Origin: Bacillota bacterium | GTDB lineage: Bacteria; Bacillota; Sulfobacillia; Sulfobacillales; Sulfobacillaceae | Direction of reading: 5' to 3' | NCBI GenBank assembly: GCA_021784595.1 | Contig: JAJYHT010000039.1 | Location: forward strand, 1 to 48,058 | DNA: 48,058 nucleotides | Shown here: positions 42,350 through 48,058 of the stretch, one piece after another | Layout: every line of letters starts with the position of its first letter | Numbering within the stretch: position 1 is the stretch's first letter | The notes under the pieces: model-generated | What the model saw: the letters and a program-made list of their open reading frames with translations, nothing else | Told to the model about the DNA's origin: nothing | Database searches by the model: none | Made by a program: the position numbers and the translations under genes

Positions 42350-43600
42350 CTAGCCTGGCAAAAACGGGCGCATCTGCGCGGGCGGTCGTCCCCCATTCTC
42401 GAAGAGCTGGCGAACGAGTGCGGCGGTTCCTGCGGCAAGGGTCATCCCTAGCATCCCGTGACCGGTAGCGATCGTCACGTTATCCCATCCCGTTAGTGGC
42501 CCAATAAGGGGTCGACCGTCAGGGGTCATGGGTCGAGAGCCTGCCCAATCGACGGATTCCTCCCAGGCAAGCTGCGGGAGCAGGTGCTGTCCTGTAGTCC
42601 GAATGTCAGCGAGTCGGAAAGCGTCGGTGGCGGGGGTACCGGGATCGAGGTCCATTCCACCAGTCACGCGAACTCTGGTCCCTTGGACAGATACCACGAC
42701 GTGTCGCTCGACGAAGTTCAAGGCGTGCTTTGGAGCCGCTCGGTCCGACATAAGCGTAATGCTGTATCCCCGCCCAGGCATCAAGGACTGGCTGGCACCC
42801 ATACGATGCAACCACGTTCCAGATTCCCAACCCGCGGCGATGATCCAGTGCCCGACGGGCACCACCCCAAAATTTCCGCCCAGCTCACACACTCGACGTC
42901 CCTTCGTGGTCACGCGGGTGACCTCTGTGTGTTCTAGCACCGTAACTCCGGCTCGAATCGCTTTGTCGTAAAACGCTCCGATCACACGATCCGGGGACAC
43001 AACCCAATCATCAGTATGAAGGATGCCACCGCTGACGGGCACATCCAAACCCGGCACTCTATCATAGACTTCGTTGGGCGATAGATGCTCCCATCGATTT
43101 CCGAGAGATTCGAGTTTACGGACTTCGGTCAAGGCCTTGCCAAGTGACGATGGGGTCTCAAAGATGTCGAGCCAGCCACAGTTCGTCAAGTCACAAAAAG
43201 AACCTTCGTCCACCCCCATGATTTCTCGGTAGCGGTGAAGACTCAGTTGAGCGACGGCATTTATGTCGGACGCAACCCGTAAACGATCTCGCATCCTACC
43301 AGCAGCCACGAATCTGGCAAGCCACGTAATCTTCTTCCAGTCGGTAAGACGCCCAAGACACAACGTTTTGCTGCCACCAAACACCGCGCGGATACCTTCA
43401 CCGATGGCATCCAATCCGCCCAATGGCAAGGTATAGCTCGGAACAATAAGCCCGGCATTCCCCGATGAAGCACCGAACCCCACATGGTTGCGTTCCAACA
43501 ACGTGACCTGCCACCCCGCTTCGGCCAATTCCCATGCAATGGAAAGGCCGATGACTCCTCCACCGAGAACAACTACAGGTTCTGTCTGATGGGAATACAT
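42350..43600 (-). CDS. dadA: DadA-like D-amino-acid dehydrogenase
   Basis: A 416-aa FAD enzyme. It begins VVVLGGGVIGLSIAWELAEAGWQVTLLER, contains SSGNAGLIVPSYTLPLGG and LTNCGWLDIF, and ends with DWAGSRPMTPDGRPLIGPLTGWDNVTIATGHGMLGMTLAAGTAALV, which is typical of DadA-type D-amino-acid dehydrogenases (also hydroxyproline dehydrogenases of that branch). The product would be a 2-oxoacid or, for D-proline, pyrroline-2-carboxylate. It begins 50 bases after the gntR stop, so the two likely share a transcript; AGGAGG lies just before the ATG. Confidence 0.88.
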   Translation of the reverse strand: MYSHQTEPVVVLGGGVIGLSIAWELAEAGWQVTLLERNHVGFGASSGNAGLIVPSYTLPLGGLDAIGEGIRAVFGGSKTLCLGRLTDWKKITWLARFVAAGRMRDRLRVASDINAVAQLSLHRYREIMGVDEGSFCDLTNCGWLDIFETPSSLGKALTEVRKLESLGNRWEHLSPNEVYDRVPGLDVPVSGGILHTDDWVVSPDRVIGAFYDKAIRAGVTVLEHTEVTRVTTKGRRVCELGGNFGVVPVGHWIIAAGWESGTWLHRMGASQSLMPGRGYSITLMSDRAAPKHALNFVERHVVVSVQGTRVRVTGGMDLDPGTPATDAFRLADIRTTGQHLLPQLAWEESVDWAGSRPMTPDGRPLIGPLTGWDNVTIATGHGMLGMTLAAGTAALVRQLFENGGRPPAQMRPFLPG

Positions 43601-43649
43601 AGATAGCCTCCTTCTTCATGTTCCCACTCATCTGGCCGTGCTCAACACT

Positions 43650-44333
43650 TTAGGCGAGGTCGGGATCCGGACGTTCGGGCAACCCAGCCCACATCCCTCG
43701 TGTGTGCCCCAAGTGCCGTTTCATCAAGCGTTCAGCCAGCAATCCGTCACCATCGACGACCGCCTGGAAAATTTTGCGGTGCTCATTGTTGGTCTCCACC
43801 ATATTCCCAGATTGAACAAGTTTTCCCAAACCGTACAATCGGGTTTGTTCGCGAAATCGGTCAACGATTTCCACTAGGCGGTGGTTCCCGAATTGCTCTA
43901 GTAAGGTCAAGTGAAACCGGCGGTCGGTTTCGAGATATGCCGTCAAATCCCCCGACTCGAGGCACTTCTCCATCGTTTCGAGATCGACCGTCAATTGAGA
44001 CATCACATCCTCATTGAGATGACCCGCAATGTTCCGAAACGGCGGTGCTTCCAAGAGTAAACGTAGCTCAAAAATCTCGTTCAGGTCTTGATCCGACAGC
44101 TCAATGACGCGAAATCCCTTGTTGCGGACTTGTTCGATGAGCCCTTCCTTAACCAAGTCCAGAAACGCTTCTCGGACCGGAGTGGGCGACACCCCCATCT
44201 GGCTGGCGAGCGACGGTGCAGAATAGACATGTCCGGGGATTAACTCTCCCAGGACGATCTTGGACCGGATGGCGCCCAAGGCCTGTTCCCGGAGGCTGAC
44301 GGAACCTAACTTTTTGAACTCTGTCTTAATCAC
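43650..44333 (-). CDS. GntR family regulator with FCD domain
   Basis: A 227-aa regulator. The N-terminal winged helix reads LREQALGAIRSKIVLGELIPGHVYSAPSLASQMGVSPTPVREAFLDLVKEGLIEQ; the C-terminal all-helical FCD domain has EDRRFHLTLLEQFGNHRL-type and EHRKIFQAVVDGD and MKRHLGHTR, with the Asp/His residues used for metal binding. It probably controls the downstream dadA-permease-OCD-FAD run. Its start codon is ATT-adjacent: the frame begins with ATG/GTG-like codon giving MIKTEFKK, with no very strong site. Confidence 0.9.
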   Translation of the reverse strand: MIKTEFKKLGSVSLREQALGAIRSKIVLGELIPGHVYSAPSLASQMGVSPTPVREAFLDLVKEGLIEQVRNKGFRVIELSDQDLNEIFELRLLLEAPPFRNIAGHLNEDVMSQLTVDLETMEKCLESGDLTAYLETDRRFHLTLLEQFGNHRLVEIVDRFREQTRLYGLGKLVQSGNMVETNNEHRKIFQAVVDGDGLLAERLMKRHLGHTRGMWAGLPERPDPDLA

Positions 44334-44372
44334 AGCGACACCTTGGCTTTCTCCTTAAGTTTGATTGTCCAG

Positions 44373-44403
44373 TGTACTATATCACATTACATCGTACTCC
44401 CAA
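44373..44403 (-). promoter_or_regulatory. gntR promoter and overlapping candidate operator
   Basis: On the minus strand TTGGGA (44403-44398) and TATAGT (44381-44376) are separated by 16 bases, a good sigma-A-type pair 40-70 bases before gntR. The 16-base motif shared with the permease upstream region (44373-44388 read on the plus strand) covers the -10 box, which would suit autorepression. Confidence 0.5.
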
Positions 44404-44612
44404 TATAGCGGATAGGATACTGCTCAGACAAGATACTAGATGTTGGTCTATTCCGTGGGCACCCAGACCTTGGGGCTGATACCCTAACTCCAACTGAGGT
44501 GAATGCGGCGACAACAAAATATGCTGCGGCGTTTAAAACTGTATCTGGCTTTTAGTCGATTTATGTCGAAGTAAATCCTCATCACATTATGTCTGAACGA
44601 GGAGTTGTAGCT

Positions 44613-44669
44613 ATGACGGTCAGCGCGAAGACAAGGAAAATCGCGGTGGTCGGCAAGCAGATTATTTAG
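44613..44669 (+). other. Truncated ORF with a good ribosome binding site
   Basis: GAGGAG followed 8 bases later by ATG opens an 18-codon frame (starting MTVSAKTRKIAVVGKQII) that ends at TAG. It looks like the surviving first bases of a gene whose rest was lost; it could also be a real small peptide. Confidence 0.3.
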
Positions 44670-44787
44670 CGCTTGTCACCTGCCGTATGGCAGGCGACGA
44701 CGACATCAGCCGCCATCGAAACCGGCACGCAACTCTCACTCAGGCCAATGGCCGACAGATTACGCCGCCGCCATCGCAAGGTGGGGG

Positions 44788-44919
44788 CTATTTTACGCTT
44801 ACCTTGATATCCCGCGGTAAGAATTGCCGGACCAAGTGAAGAAGACGTCCATGCGCAATGCGGCGATTCAGCAACAGCAGTAGCTTGTCGTGGTTGACTG
44901 TAGCGCAGGTACCGAATCG
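44788..44919 (-). pseudogene. ltrA: Group II intron reverse transcriptase fragment
   Basis: The frame reads RFGTCATVNHDKLLLLLNRR and then IAHGRLLHLVRQFLPRDIKV before a stop. This matches the region of group II intron-encoded proteins with FDTVNHDKLMxLLxRRIxDxRVLxLIRxFLxAG. No YxDD active site, maturase X domain or intron RNA domain V was recognised nearby. It is a remnant of a retroelement. Confidence 0.6.
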
Positions 44920-44920
44920 T

Positions 44921-44959
44921 AACCAGGAACCCTGGGAATTTTCCCCAGGGTTCCTGGTT
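44921..44959. terminator. 16-bp perfect hairpin
   Basis: Arms AACCAGGAACCCTGGG (44921-44936) and CCCAGGGTTCCTGGTT (44944-44959) pair perfectly around 7 bases. Downstream on the plus strand is GTTGTGGATTTTAAAG. No intact gene ends into it, so it may be the surviving terminator of a lost gene or a mobile-element end. Confidence 0.45.
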
Positions 44960-45109
44960 GTTGTGGATTTTAAAGCTGTCGTTGACATCGGTCACCATTT
45001 CGGGGTTACCTTATAGGTCTCCTTATCGTCCCCGGAAGGGGACGAACGCGCCGAGCTCTCCTGGGGTTAAGCGAAAATCTTCCGTTCCATGCCGTCCGCA
45101 CACAACTAG

Positions 45110-45208
45110 TGCAGGCTCGACCGCGCCCTGACTTTGGCCGACCGGCTCATCCATTTCGATTACAACCCAGAACTGCTTCGCAAGGCCTTCGGATTCACCC
45201 TGTCTTAG
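45110..45208 (+). pseudogene. Unidentified plus-strand gene fragment
   Basis: After a TAG the frame reads CRLDRALTLADRLIHFDYNP then ELLRKAFGFTLS before the next stop. Composition is protein-like, but the family is not recognised and no start is visible. Confidence 0.25.
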
Positions 45209-45245
45209 GCTAACGGTCGGGACAGTCATCATGCCGGGCGCATCA

Positions 45246-45279
45246 ATAGGACACACCCACTCCATCGGGTGTGTCCTAT
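45246..45279 (-). terminator. Hairpin after the symporter gene
   Basis: ATAGGACACACCC and GGGTGTGTCCTAT (13 bp) pair around 8 bases, starting 32 bases after the symporter stop. There is no long U-tract on the minus strand, so strength is uncertain. Confidence 0.55.
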
Positions 45280-45310
45280 CTCTAGAAGGTAAGCATCATT
45301 CCCAAATTGC

Positions 45311-46849
45311 TTATTGTGCGACAGCCTTTTCGTCGGGTTCCGTAATGTAGTCCGCGGCCGCAGTGCTGTCATTTCCGTTAGAAACCCGCATCGCATTAAA
45401 TATCAGCGTCAGTACGACGGTGACCACGATATTGGCGATAATAGCCCAGATTCCCGCGTAGGCCAAGATCACGGAATGGCCGATATGCAAGGGATAGATG
45501 GAGGTTTTGAAGGATTCGGCGGCCGCCATGCCGGTTCCAATCACCATTCCGGTAAGCCATCCAATCAATAAGGCCCATCGATGGAACCAACGCGTGTATA
45601 GGCCGAACATAATGGCGGGCACAGTCTGCAAAATCCAGATTCCACCTAAAGTCTGAAAGTAGATGGAGTACTGCAGGGGAATCACCACAATAAAGAACAA
45701 CGCCCCTAGAATGACAATCATTCCGACAATTTTTGCTACTTGGGCTTCTCGGTTGGGCCCAGTGCTAGCAGCGAAATACTCCCGGTAGATATTGCGGGTA
45801 AATAGATTGGCTGCGGCAATAGCCATAATGGCAGCGGGCACCAATGCCCCAATGGCGATAGCGCCAAAAGCAAACCCAGCAAACCATGTTGGCAGCGTTT
45901 TTAGAAATAGCAGGGGGACTACCAAACTCGTGTCTTTGGTGTGAATGCCCGCGGCAATGGCCATATATCCCAGCAGGGCAATGAATGTTAACGCCAGCGA
46001 GTATAGAGGGAGCAACGCCGCATTGCGCTGAATGGTACGCCCACTCTTGGCTCCCAAACTACCGGTCACGGCGTGGGGATAGAGCAACAAGGCGAACGCC
46101 GAGCCCAAAGCCAACGTGGCAAAAGCGCTAAAGAGCTTCGGAGACAACATCACAGACCCTTTGTGGGTCGGCAAGGTTTGCTCTGCTACATGGAAGATGT
46201 GGCCGTATCCTCCCAACTGCATGGGAATGGCAATACAAGCCACAATGACGGTCACGTAAATCAGCAAGTCCTTGAGGATGGCGGTAAGTGCCGGGGCGCG
46301 AAGACCACTGGTGTAGGTATAAGCCGCGAGAATGACAAACGCAATGATCAGCGGCAAATCCTTCATCAACCCCGTTCCTGACAATCCCATAGCCGTGAGC
46401 ACAGCCTGGATACCGGTTAGCTGCAATGCAATATACGGCATGGTGGCTAAGATTCCTGTGAGTGCCACTGCCAACGCCAGCAGGGAACTGTCAAAACGCC
46501 CGCGCACGAAGTCCGCAGCAGTAACATAGTTCTGTTGTTTGGACACACGCCATAACCGCGGCATTACAATATACATAATGGGAAACACGACAATCGTGTA
46601 CGGCACGGCAAAAAATCCAAACGCCCCCGCCCCATAAACCAGCGCAGGCACAGCAATAAACGTATACGCCGTATATAAATCGCCGCCCAACAGGAACCAG
46701 GTAACAAAGGTTCCAAATCGCCGGCCCGCCAATCCCCATTCCTCAATGAGGTCCAGGTCTCCTCGATGCCACCGAGAAGCGGAAAATCCCAGAACCACCA
46801 CCAGGGCGAACAAAATAAGAAATACAATAATTGCCGACCAGTAAATGAT
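45311..46849 (-). CDS. mctP: Monocarboxylate symporter, MctP-like (SSS family)
   Basis: A sodium:solute-symporter family protein with 13 or so helices, closest to MctP, which imports pyruvate, lactate and alanine. Typical: LHEWGLAGRR-type EEWGLAGRRFGTFVTWFLLGG, DLYTAYTFIAVPALVYGAGAFGFFAVPYT and AADFVRGRFDSS. Family N-termini read M-N-W-T-A-L-I-V-F, and this frame gives IYWSAIIVFLILFALVVVLGF, but no ATG, GTG or TTG lies there. AAGGAGGG stands 6 bases before an ATC (46849) and 9 before an ATT (46846). The first available TTG (46813) would remove half of helix 1 and has no ribosome binding site. I therefore place the start at 46849. A DUF3311 gene lies directly upstream. Confidence 0.88.
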   Translation of the reverse strand: MIYWSAIIVFLILFALVVVLGFSASRWHRGDLDLIEEWGLAGRRFGTFVTWFLLGGDLYTAYTFIAVPALVYGAGAFGFFAVPYTIVVFPIMYIVMPRLWRVSKQQNYVTAADFVRGRFDSSLLALAVALTGILATMPYIALQLTGIQAVLTAMGLSGTGLMKDLPLIIAFVILAAYTYTSGLRAPALTAILKDLLIYVTVIVACIAIPMQLGGYGHIFHVAEQTLPTHKGSVMLSPKLFSAFATLALGSAFALLLYPHAVTGSLGAKSGRTIQRNAALLPLYSLALTFIALLGYMAIAAGIHTKDTSLVVPLLFLKTLPTWFAGFAFGAIAIGALVPAAIMAIAAANLFTRNIYREYFAASTGPNREAQVAKIVGMIVILGALFFIVVIPLQYSIYFQTLGGIWILQTVPAIMFGLYTRWFHRWALLIGWLTGMVIGTGMAAAESFKTSIYPLHIGHSVILAYAGIWAIIANIVVTVVLTLIFNAMRVSNGNDSTAAADYITEPDEKAVAQ

Positions 46850-46874
46850 AATCTCCCTCCTTCTTATTGCGGCC

Positions 46875-47066
46875 TTAATGGTTGTCGATGAGATAAATGA
46901 TGCCGCTTAGAATGCCAACCAGGAAAATCCATAGGATAAGATACCAATACATAAAAGGAAAGCCCGCCAGCTCCGGTCGATATGACGCGTAAAAAGATGG
47001 AAATAGAGTGCCTATGAACGGCAACAAAAACAGCCAGTAGAGTCCAGTTTTGCTTTGCTTTTGCAA
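46875..47066 (-). CDS. DUF3311 small membrane protein
   Basis: A 63-aa protein with two hydrophobic helices (YWLFLLPFIGTLFPSFYAS and MYWYLILWIFLVGILSGIIYLI), the length and pattern of DUF3311, which is regularly found next to MctP-type symporters and may be a second subunit. TTG is the start, 7 bases after a perfect AAGGAGG. It ends 25 bases upstream of the chosen symporter start. Confidence 0.88.
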   Translation of the reverse strand: MQKQSKTGLYWLFLLPFIGTLFPSFYASYRPELAGFPFMYWYLILWIFLVGILSGIIYLIDNH

Positions 47067-47114
47067 AAAATCACCTCCTTTGCCACATTAACTTGCCAGA
47101 TTAGCTGCAAGAAA

Positions 47115-47143
47115 ATTGTGTCACTTAAGATAACGTCAGTCAA
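47115..47143 (-). promoter_or_regulatory. Promoter of DUF3311-mctP
   Basis: On the minus strand TTGACT (47143-47138) and CACAAT (47120-47115) are 17 bases apart, about 49 bases before the DUF3311 start. Confidence 0.5.
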
Positions 47144-47179
47144 TATCCCCAAACATAAAACCTCCCTCATTTTACAGCG

Positions 47180-47208
47180 TTGTCACGAATTTTGAAACGA
47201 GATATAGT
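47180..47208 (+). promoter_or_regulatory. Promoter for the small-peptide/ykuS transcript
   Basis: TTGTCA (47180-47185) and TATAGT (47203-47208) are 17 bases apart, a good sigma-A pair. The transcript would carry a long leader with a hairpin before the 27-aa ORF. Confidence 0.55.
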
Positions 47209-47246
47209 CGAATTTTTCAAGATTTAACTATATTGGTTCGAAAATT

Positions 47247-47280
47247 CTTGCTTGATGAAATCTCCGTATTCATCAGCAAG
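47247..47280 (+). promoter_or_regulatory. 5' leader hairpin
   Basis: CTTGC-T-TGATGAA pairs with TTCATCA-GCAAG (12 bp with one bulged T) around a 9-base loop, in the leader between the promoter and the 27-aa ORF. It may be an operator or an RNA element. Confidence 0.35.
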
Positions 47281-47333
47281 ATCTGGGCATGCTAGCACTA
47301 ATTGGCGTCGGTTCGAAAGAGAGGTTTTTGGAA

Positions 47334-47417
47334 ATGACCATGTGGATTTTAGGAGGCATCGCCCTCATCCTGTCTTTTGTCATTGGTGCAGTATTTGTGG
47401 CCGACCACAAGGAATGA
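47334..47417 (+). CDS. 27-aa single-helix membrane peptide
   Basis: The ORF reads MTMWILGGIALILSFVIGAV then FVADHKE and stops; one hydrophobic helix with a charged C-terminus. Its size and shape resemble accessory peptides of membrane complexes (KdpF- or CydX-like), but no such complex lies beside it. A GAGAGG site is 9 bases upstream and a promoter and hairpin precede it. It is directly before ykuS. Confidence 0.5.
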   Translation: MTMWILGGIALILSFVIGAVFVADHKE

Positions 47418-47459
47418 GCGAGTATTGCAGGTGGCACACTACCGCTGGAGGTGAGGATA

Positions 47460-47714
47460 TTGTCGCGTGCAACGGTGGCTATCGAAAGCCAGTTGACTCC
47501 CTATTCCCAAGCCTTGTCTGATGCGGGCTACCGAGTCGTGCCTTTAACCGACACAACGCTTAAGAGTGCTGAAGCGGTGGTGGTACAAGGCAGTGACGAT
47601 AATTTTTTGGGGATAGAAGATCCGCTGACCAAAGCACCCATCATCAATGCTACCGGATTGACGGCTCAGCAGGTAGTCAACGAAGTAAAGCGCCGTACCG
47701 CGCTCGAATCATAG
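47460..47714 (+). CDS. ykuS: YkuS/UPF0180 family protein
   Basis: The 84-aa product matches UPF0180: VAIESQLTPYSQALSDAGYRVVPL, EAVVVQGSDDNFLGIEDP, and KAPIINATGLTAQQVVNEVKRR. Function is unknown. I choose the TTG at 47460 because GGAGGTGAGG lies 8 bases upstream; the GTG inside that site is also in frame. A hairpin terminator follows. Confidence 0.85.
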   Translation: MSRATVAIESQLTPYSQALSDAGYRVVPLTDTTLKSAEAVVVQGSDDNFLGIEDPLTKAPIINATGLTAQQVVNEVKRRTALES

Positions 47715-47728
47715 ATCAACGCCGCCAA

Positions 47729-47762
47729 ACCCGAACGGGCTCCTTCATAATCCCGTTCGGGT
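47729..47762 (+). terminator. ykuS terminator
   Basis: ACCCGAACGGG and CCCGTTCGGGT pair (11 bp) around 12 bases, 15 bases after the ykuS stop, followed by GCCTTTCCCTTATT. Confidence 0.7.
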
Positions 47763-47800
47763 GCCTTTCCCTTATTGGTGAAACCTAGCCAGTGGTTCAG

Positions 47801-47956
47801 CTAGAACAGAGCGATATCTTGGTCTCCCAAAGGTGTTTGTGCTGCATGCGAAAGATCTCGCGCCCGCATCATCACTCCCATCGGTCTCTTAACCCAATTT
47901 TGGGCCAAGACCATATCTTTACTCAGCCCAGTAATGAAAAACTCCGCCGTTAGCAT
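47801..47956 (-). CDS. Small unknown protein (51 aa)
   Basis: The frame reads MLTAEFFITGLSKDMVLAQN, then a basic, Met-rich middle, then LSHAAQTPLGDQDIALF. AAGGA lies 8 bases before the ATG. I do not recognise it. Protein-like composition and the ribosome binding site are the only support. Confidence 0.4.
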   Translation of the reverse strand: MLTAEFFITGLSKDMVLAQNWVKRPMGVMMRARDLSHAAQTPLGDQDIALF

Positions 47957-48040
47957 CGCAACTGTCCTTCGATGGTTTCTATTTTACCGACTACGGGCTA
48001 AGATGATGAGAAAAACCTGTCCATTATCGAGGAGGGCATT

Positions 48041-48058
48041 GTGAAATATTACTTGGCT
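48041..48058 (+). CDS. Start of a gene running off the window
   Basis: GAGGAGGG lies 4 bases before a GTG that opens M-K-Y-Y-L-A at the window edge. Too little is visible for a function. Confidence 0.45.

Larger units (their letters stand above)
44404..45310. other. 0.9-kb stretch of remnants between gntR and the symporter
   Basis: No intact gene is seen. The stretch contains a short ORF with a good ribosome binding site, a reverse-transcriptase piece, two hairpins and a small plus-strand fragment, each listed separately. The rest is unassigned. Confidence 0.6.

Noticed and set aside
44666-44998. 110-codon minus-strand frame
   Set aside because: It overlaps the reverse-transcriptase fragment in another frame and has no recognisable motif.
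45023-45265. 80-codon minus-strand frame after the symporter
   Set aside because: It starts inside the terminator hairpin and the opposite strand has more protein-like sequence.
1-48058. CRISPR array, rRNA, tRNA, intact insertion sequence
   Set aside because: Looked for and not seen: no regularly spaced repeats, no transposase frame and no tRNA-like cloverleaf was recognised by eye.

Overview
The window is bacterial chromosome of medium GC content (judged by eye) with strong GGAGG-type ribosome binding sites and many GTG/TTG starts. Gene content (fli/flg/mot block without LPS genes, YktB, YkuS/UPF0180, FxsA, DUF3311-MctP, a two-subunit 2-oxoacid:ferredoxin oxidoreductase, a membrane-anchored tandem rhodanese) points to a deep-branching Gram-positive (Firmicutes). 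A Sulfobacillus-like acidophile is my best guess; this is inference, since no rRNA or other taxonomic marker is present.

Region by region. (1) 1-9.3 kb, minus strand: a tightly packed flagellar run read as fliN-like, degenerate glycosyltransferase/TPR protein, unknown 191-aa protein, motA, motB, flgB, flgC, fliE, fliF, fliG, fliH, fliI. fliI meets a stop at the window edge that looks like a one-base frameshift. (2) 9.5-14.1 kb: membrane and transport genes (DUF1049, FxsA, GT87 mannosyltransferase type, DUF1275, MFS). (3) 14.2-18.6 kb: panD with an unusual residue 54, a thiamine-binding MTH1187 protein, dcd coupled to an unknown gene, yktB, a FlK-like thioesterase and a LysR regulator. (4) 18.8-21.4 kb: korA-korB. 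(5) 21.4-24.0 kb: a graveyard of gene remnants (frameshifted membrane protein, P-loop kinase piece, MNT nucleotidyltransferase piece, dead ECF sigma factor) around one intact GNAT gene. (6) 24.2-29.3 kb: an fRMsr-like GAF protein, then a translationally coupled XPB helicase, Helicase_C_3/WYL-like partner and secreted kelch-like protein. (7) 29.4-36.0 kb: rhodanese, flavin reductase, then minus-strand runs DHA2 MFS-gmk-GT4-unknown and HIT-NMO. (8) 36.0-37.1 kb: no intact gene, only decayed membrane-protein pieces. (9) 37.1-44.4 kb, all minus strand: a candidate amino-acid catabolic regulon (GntR, DadA-like dehydrogenase, APC permease, OCD/ketimine-reductase homologue, second FAD oxidase, proline dehydrogenase) with a shared 16-bp motif before gntR and the permease. 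(10) 44.4-45.3 kb: remnants including a group II intron reverse-transcriptase piece. (11) 45.3-47.1 kb: DUF3311 and MctP-type monocarboxylate symporter, the latter apparently starting at a non-standard codon. (12) 47.2-48.1 kb: promoter, 5' hairpin, 27-aa membrane peptide, ykuS, a 51-aa ORF and the first codons of one more gene.

No rRNA, tRNA, CRISPR array or intact mobile element was seen. The strongest leads for something undescribed are the XPB/Helicase_C_3/kelch operon, the proposed D-proline-type catabolic regulon, and the unusual start of the symporter gene.
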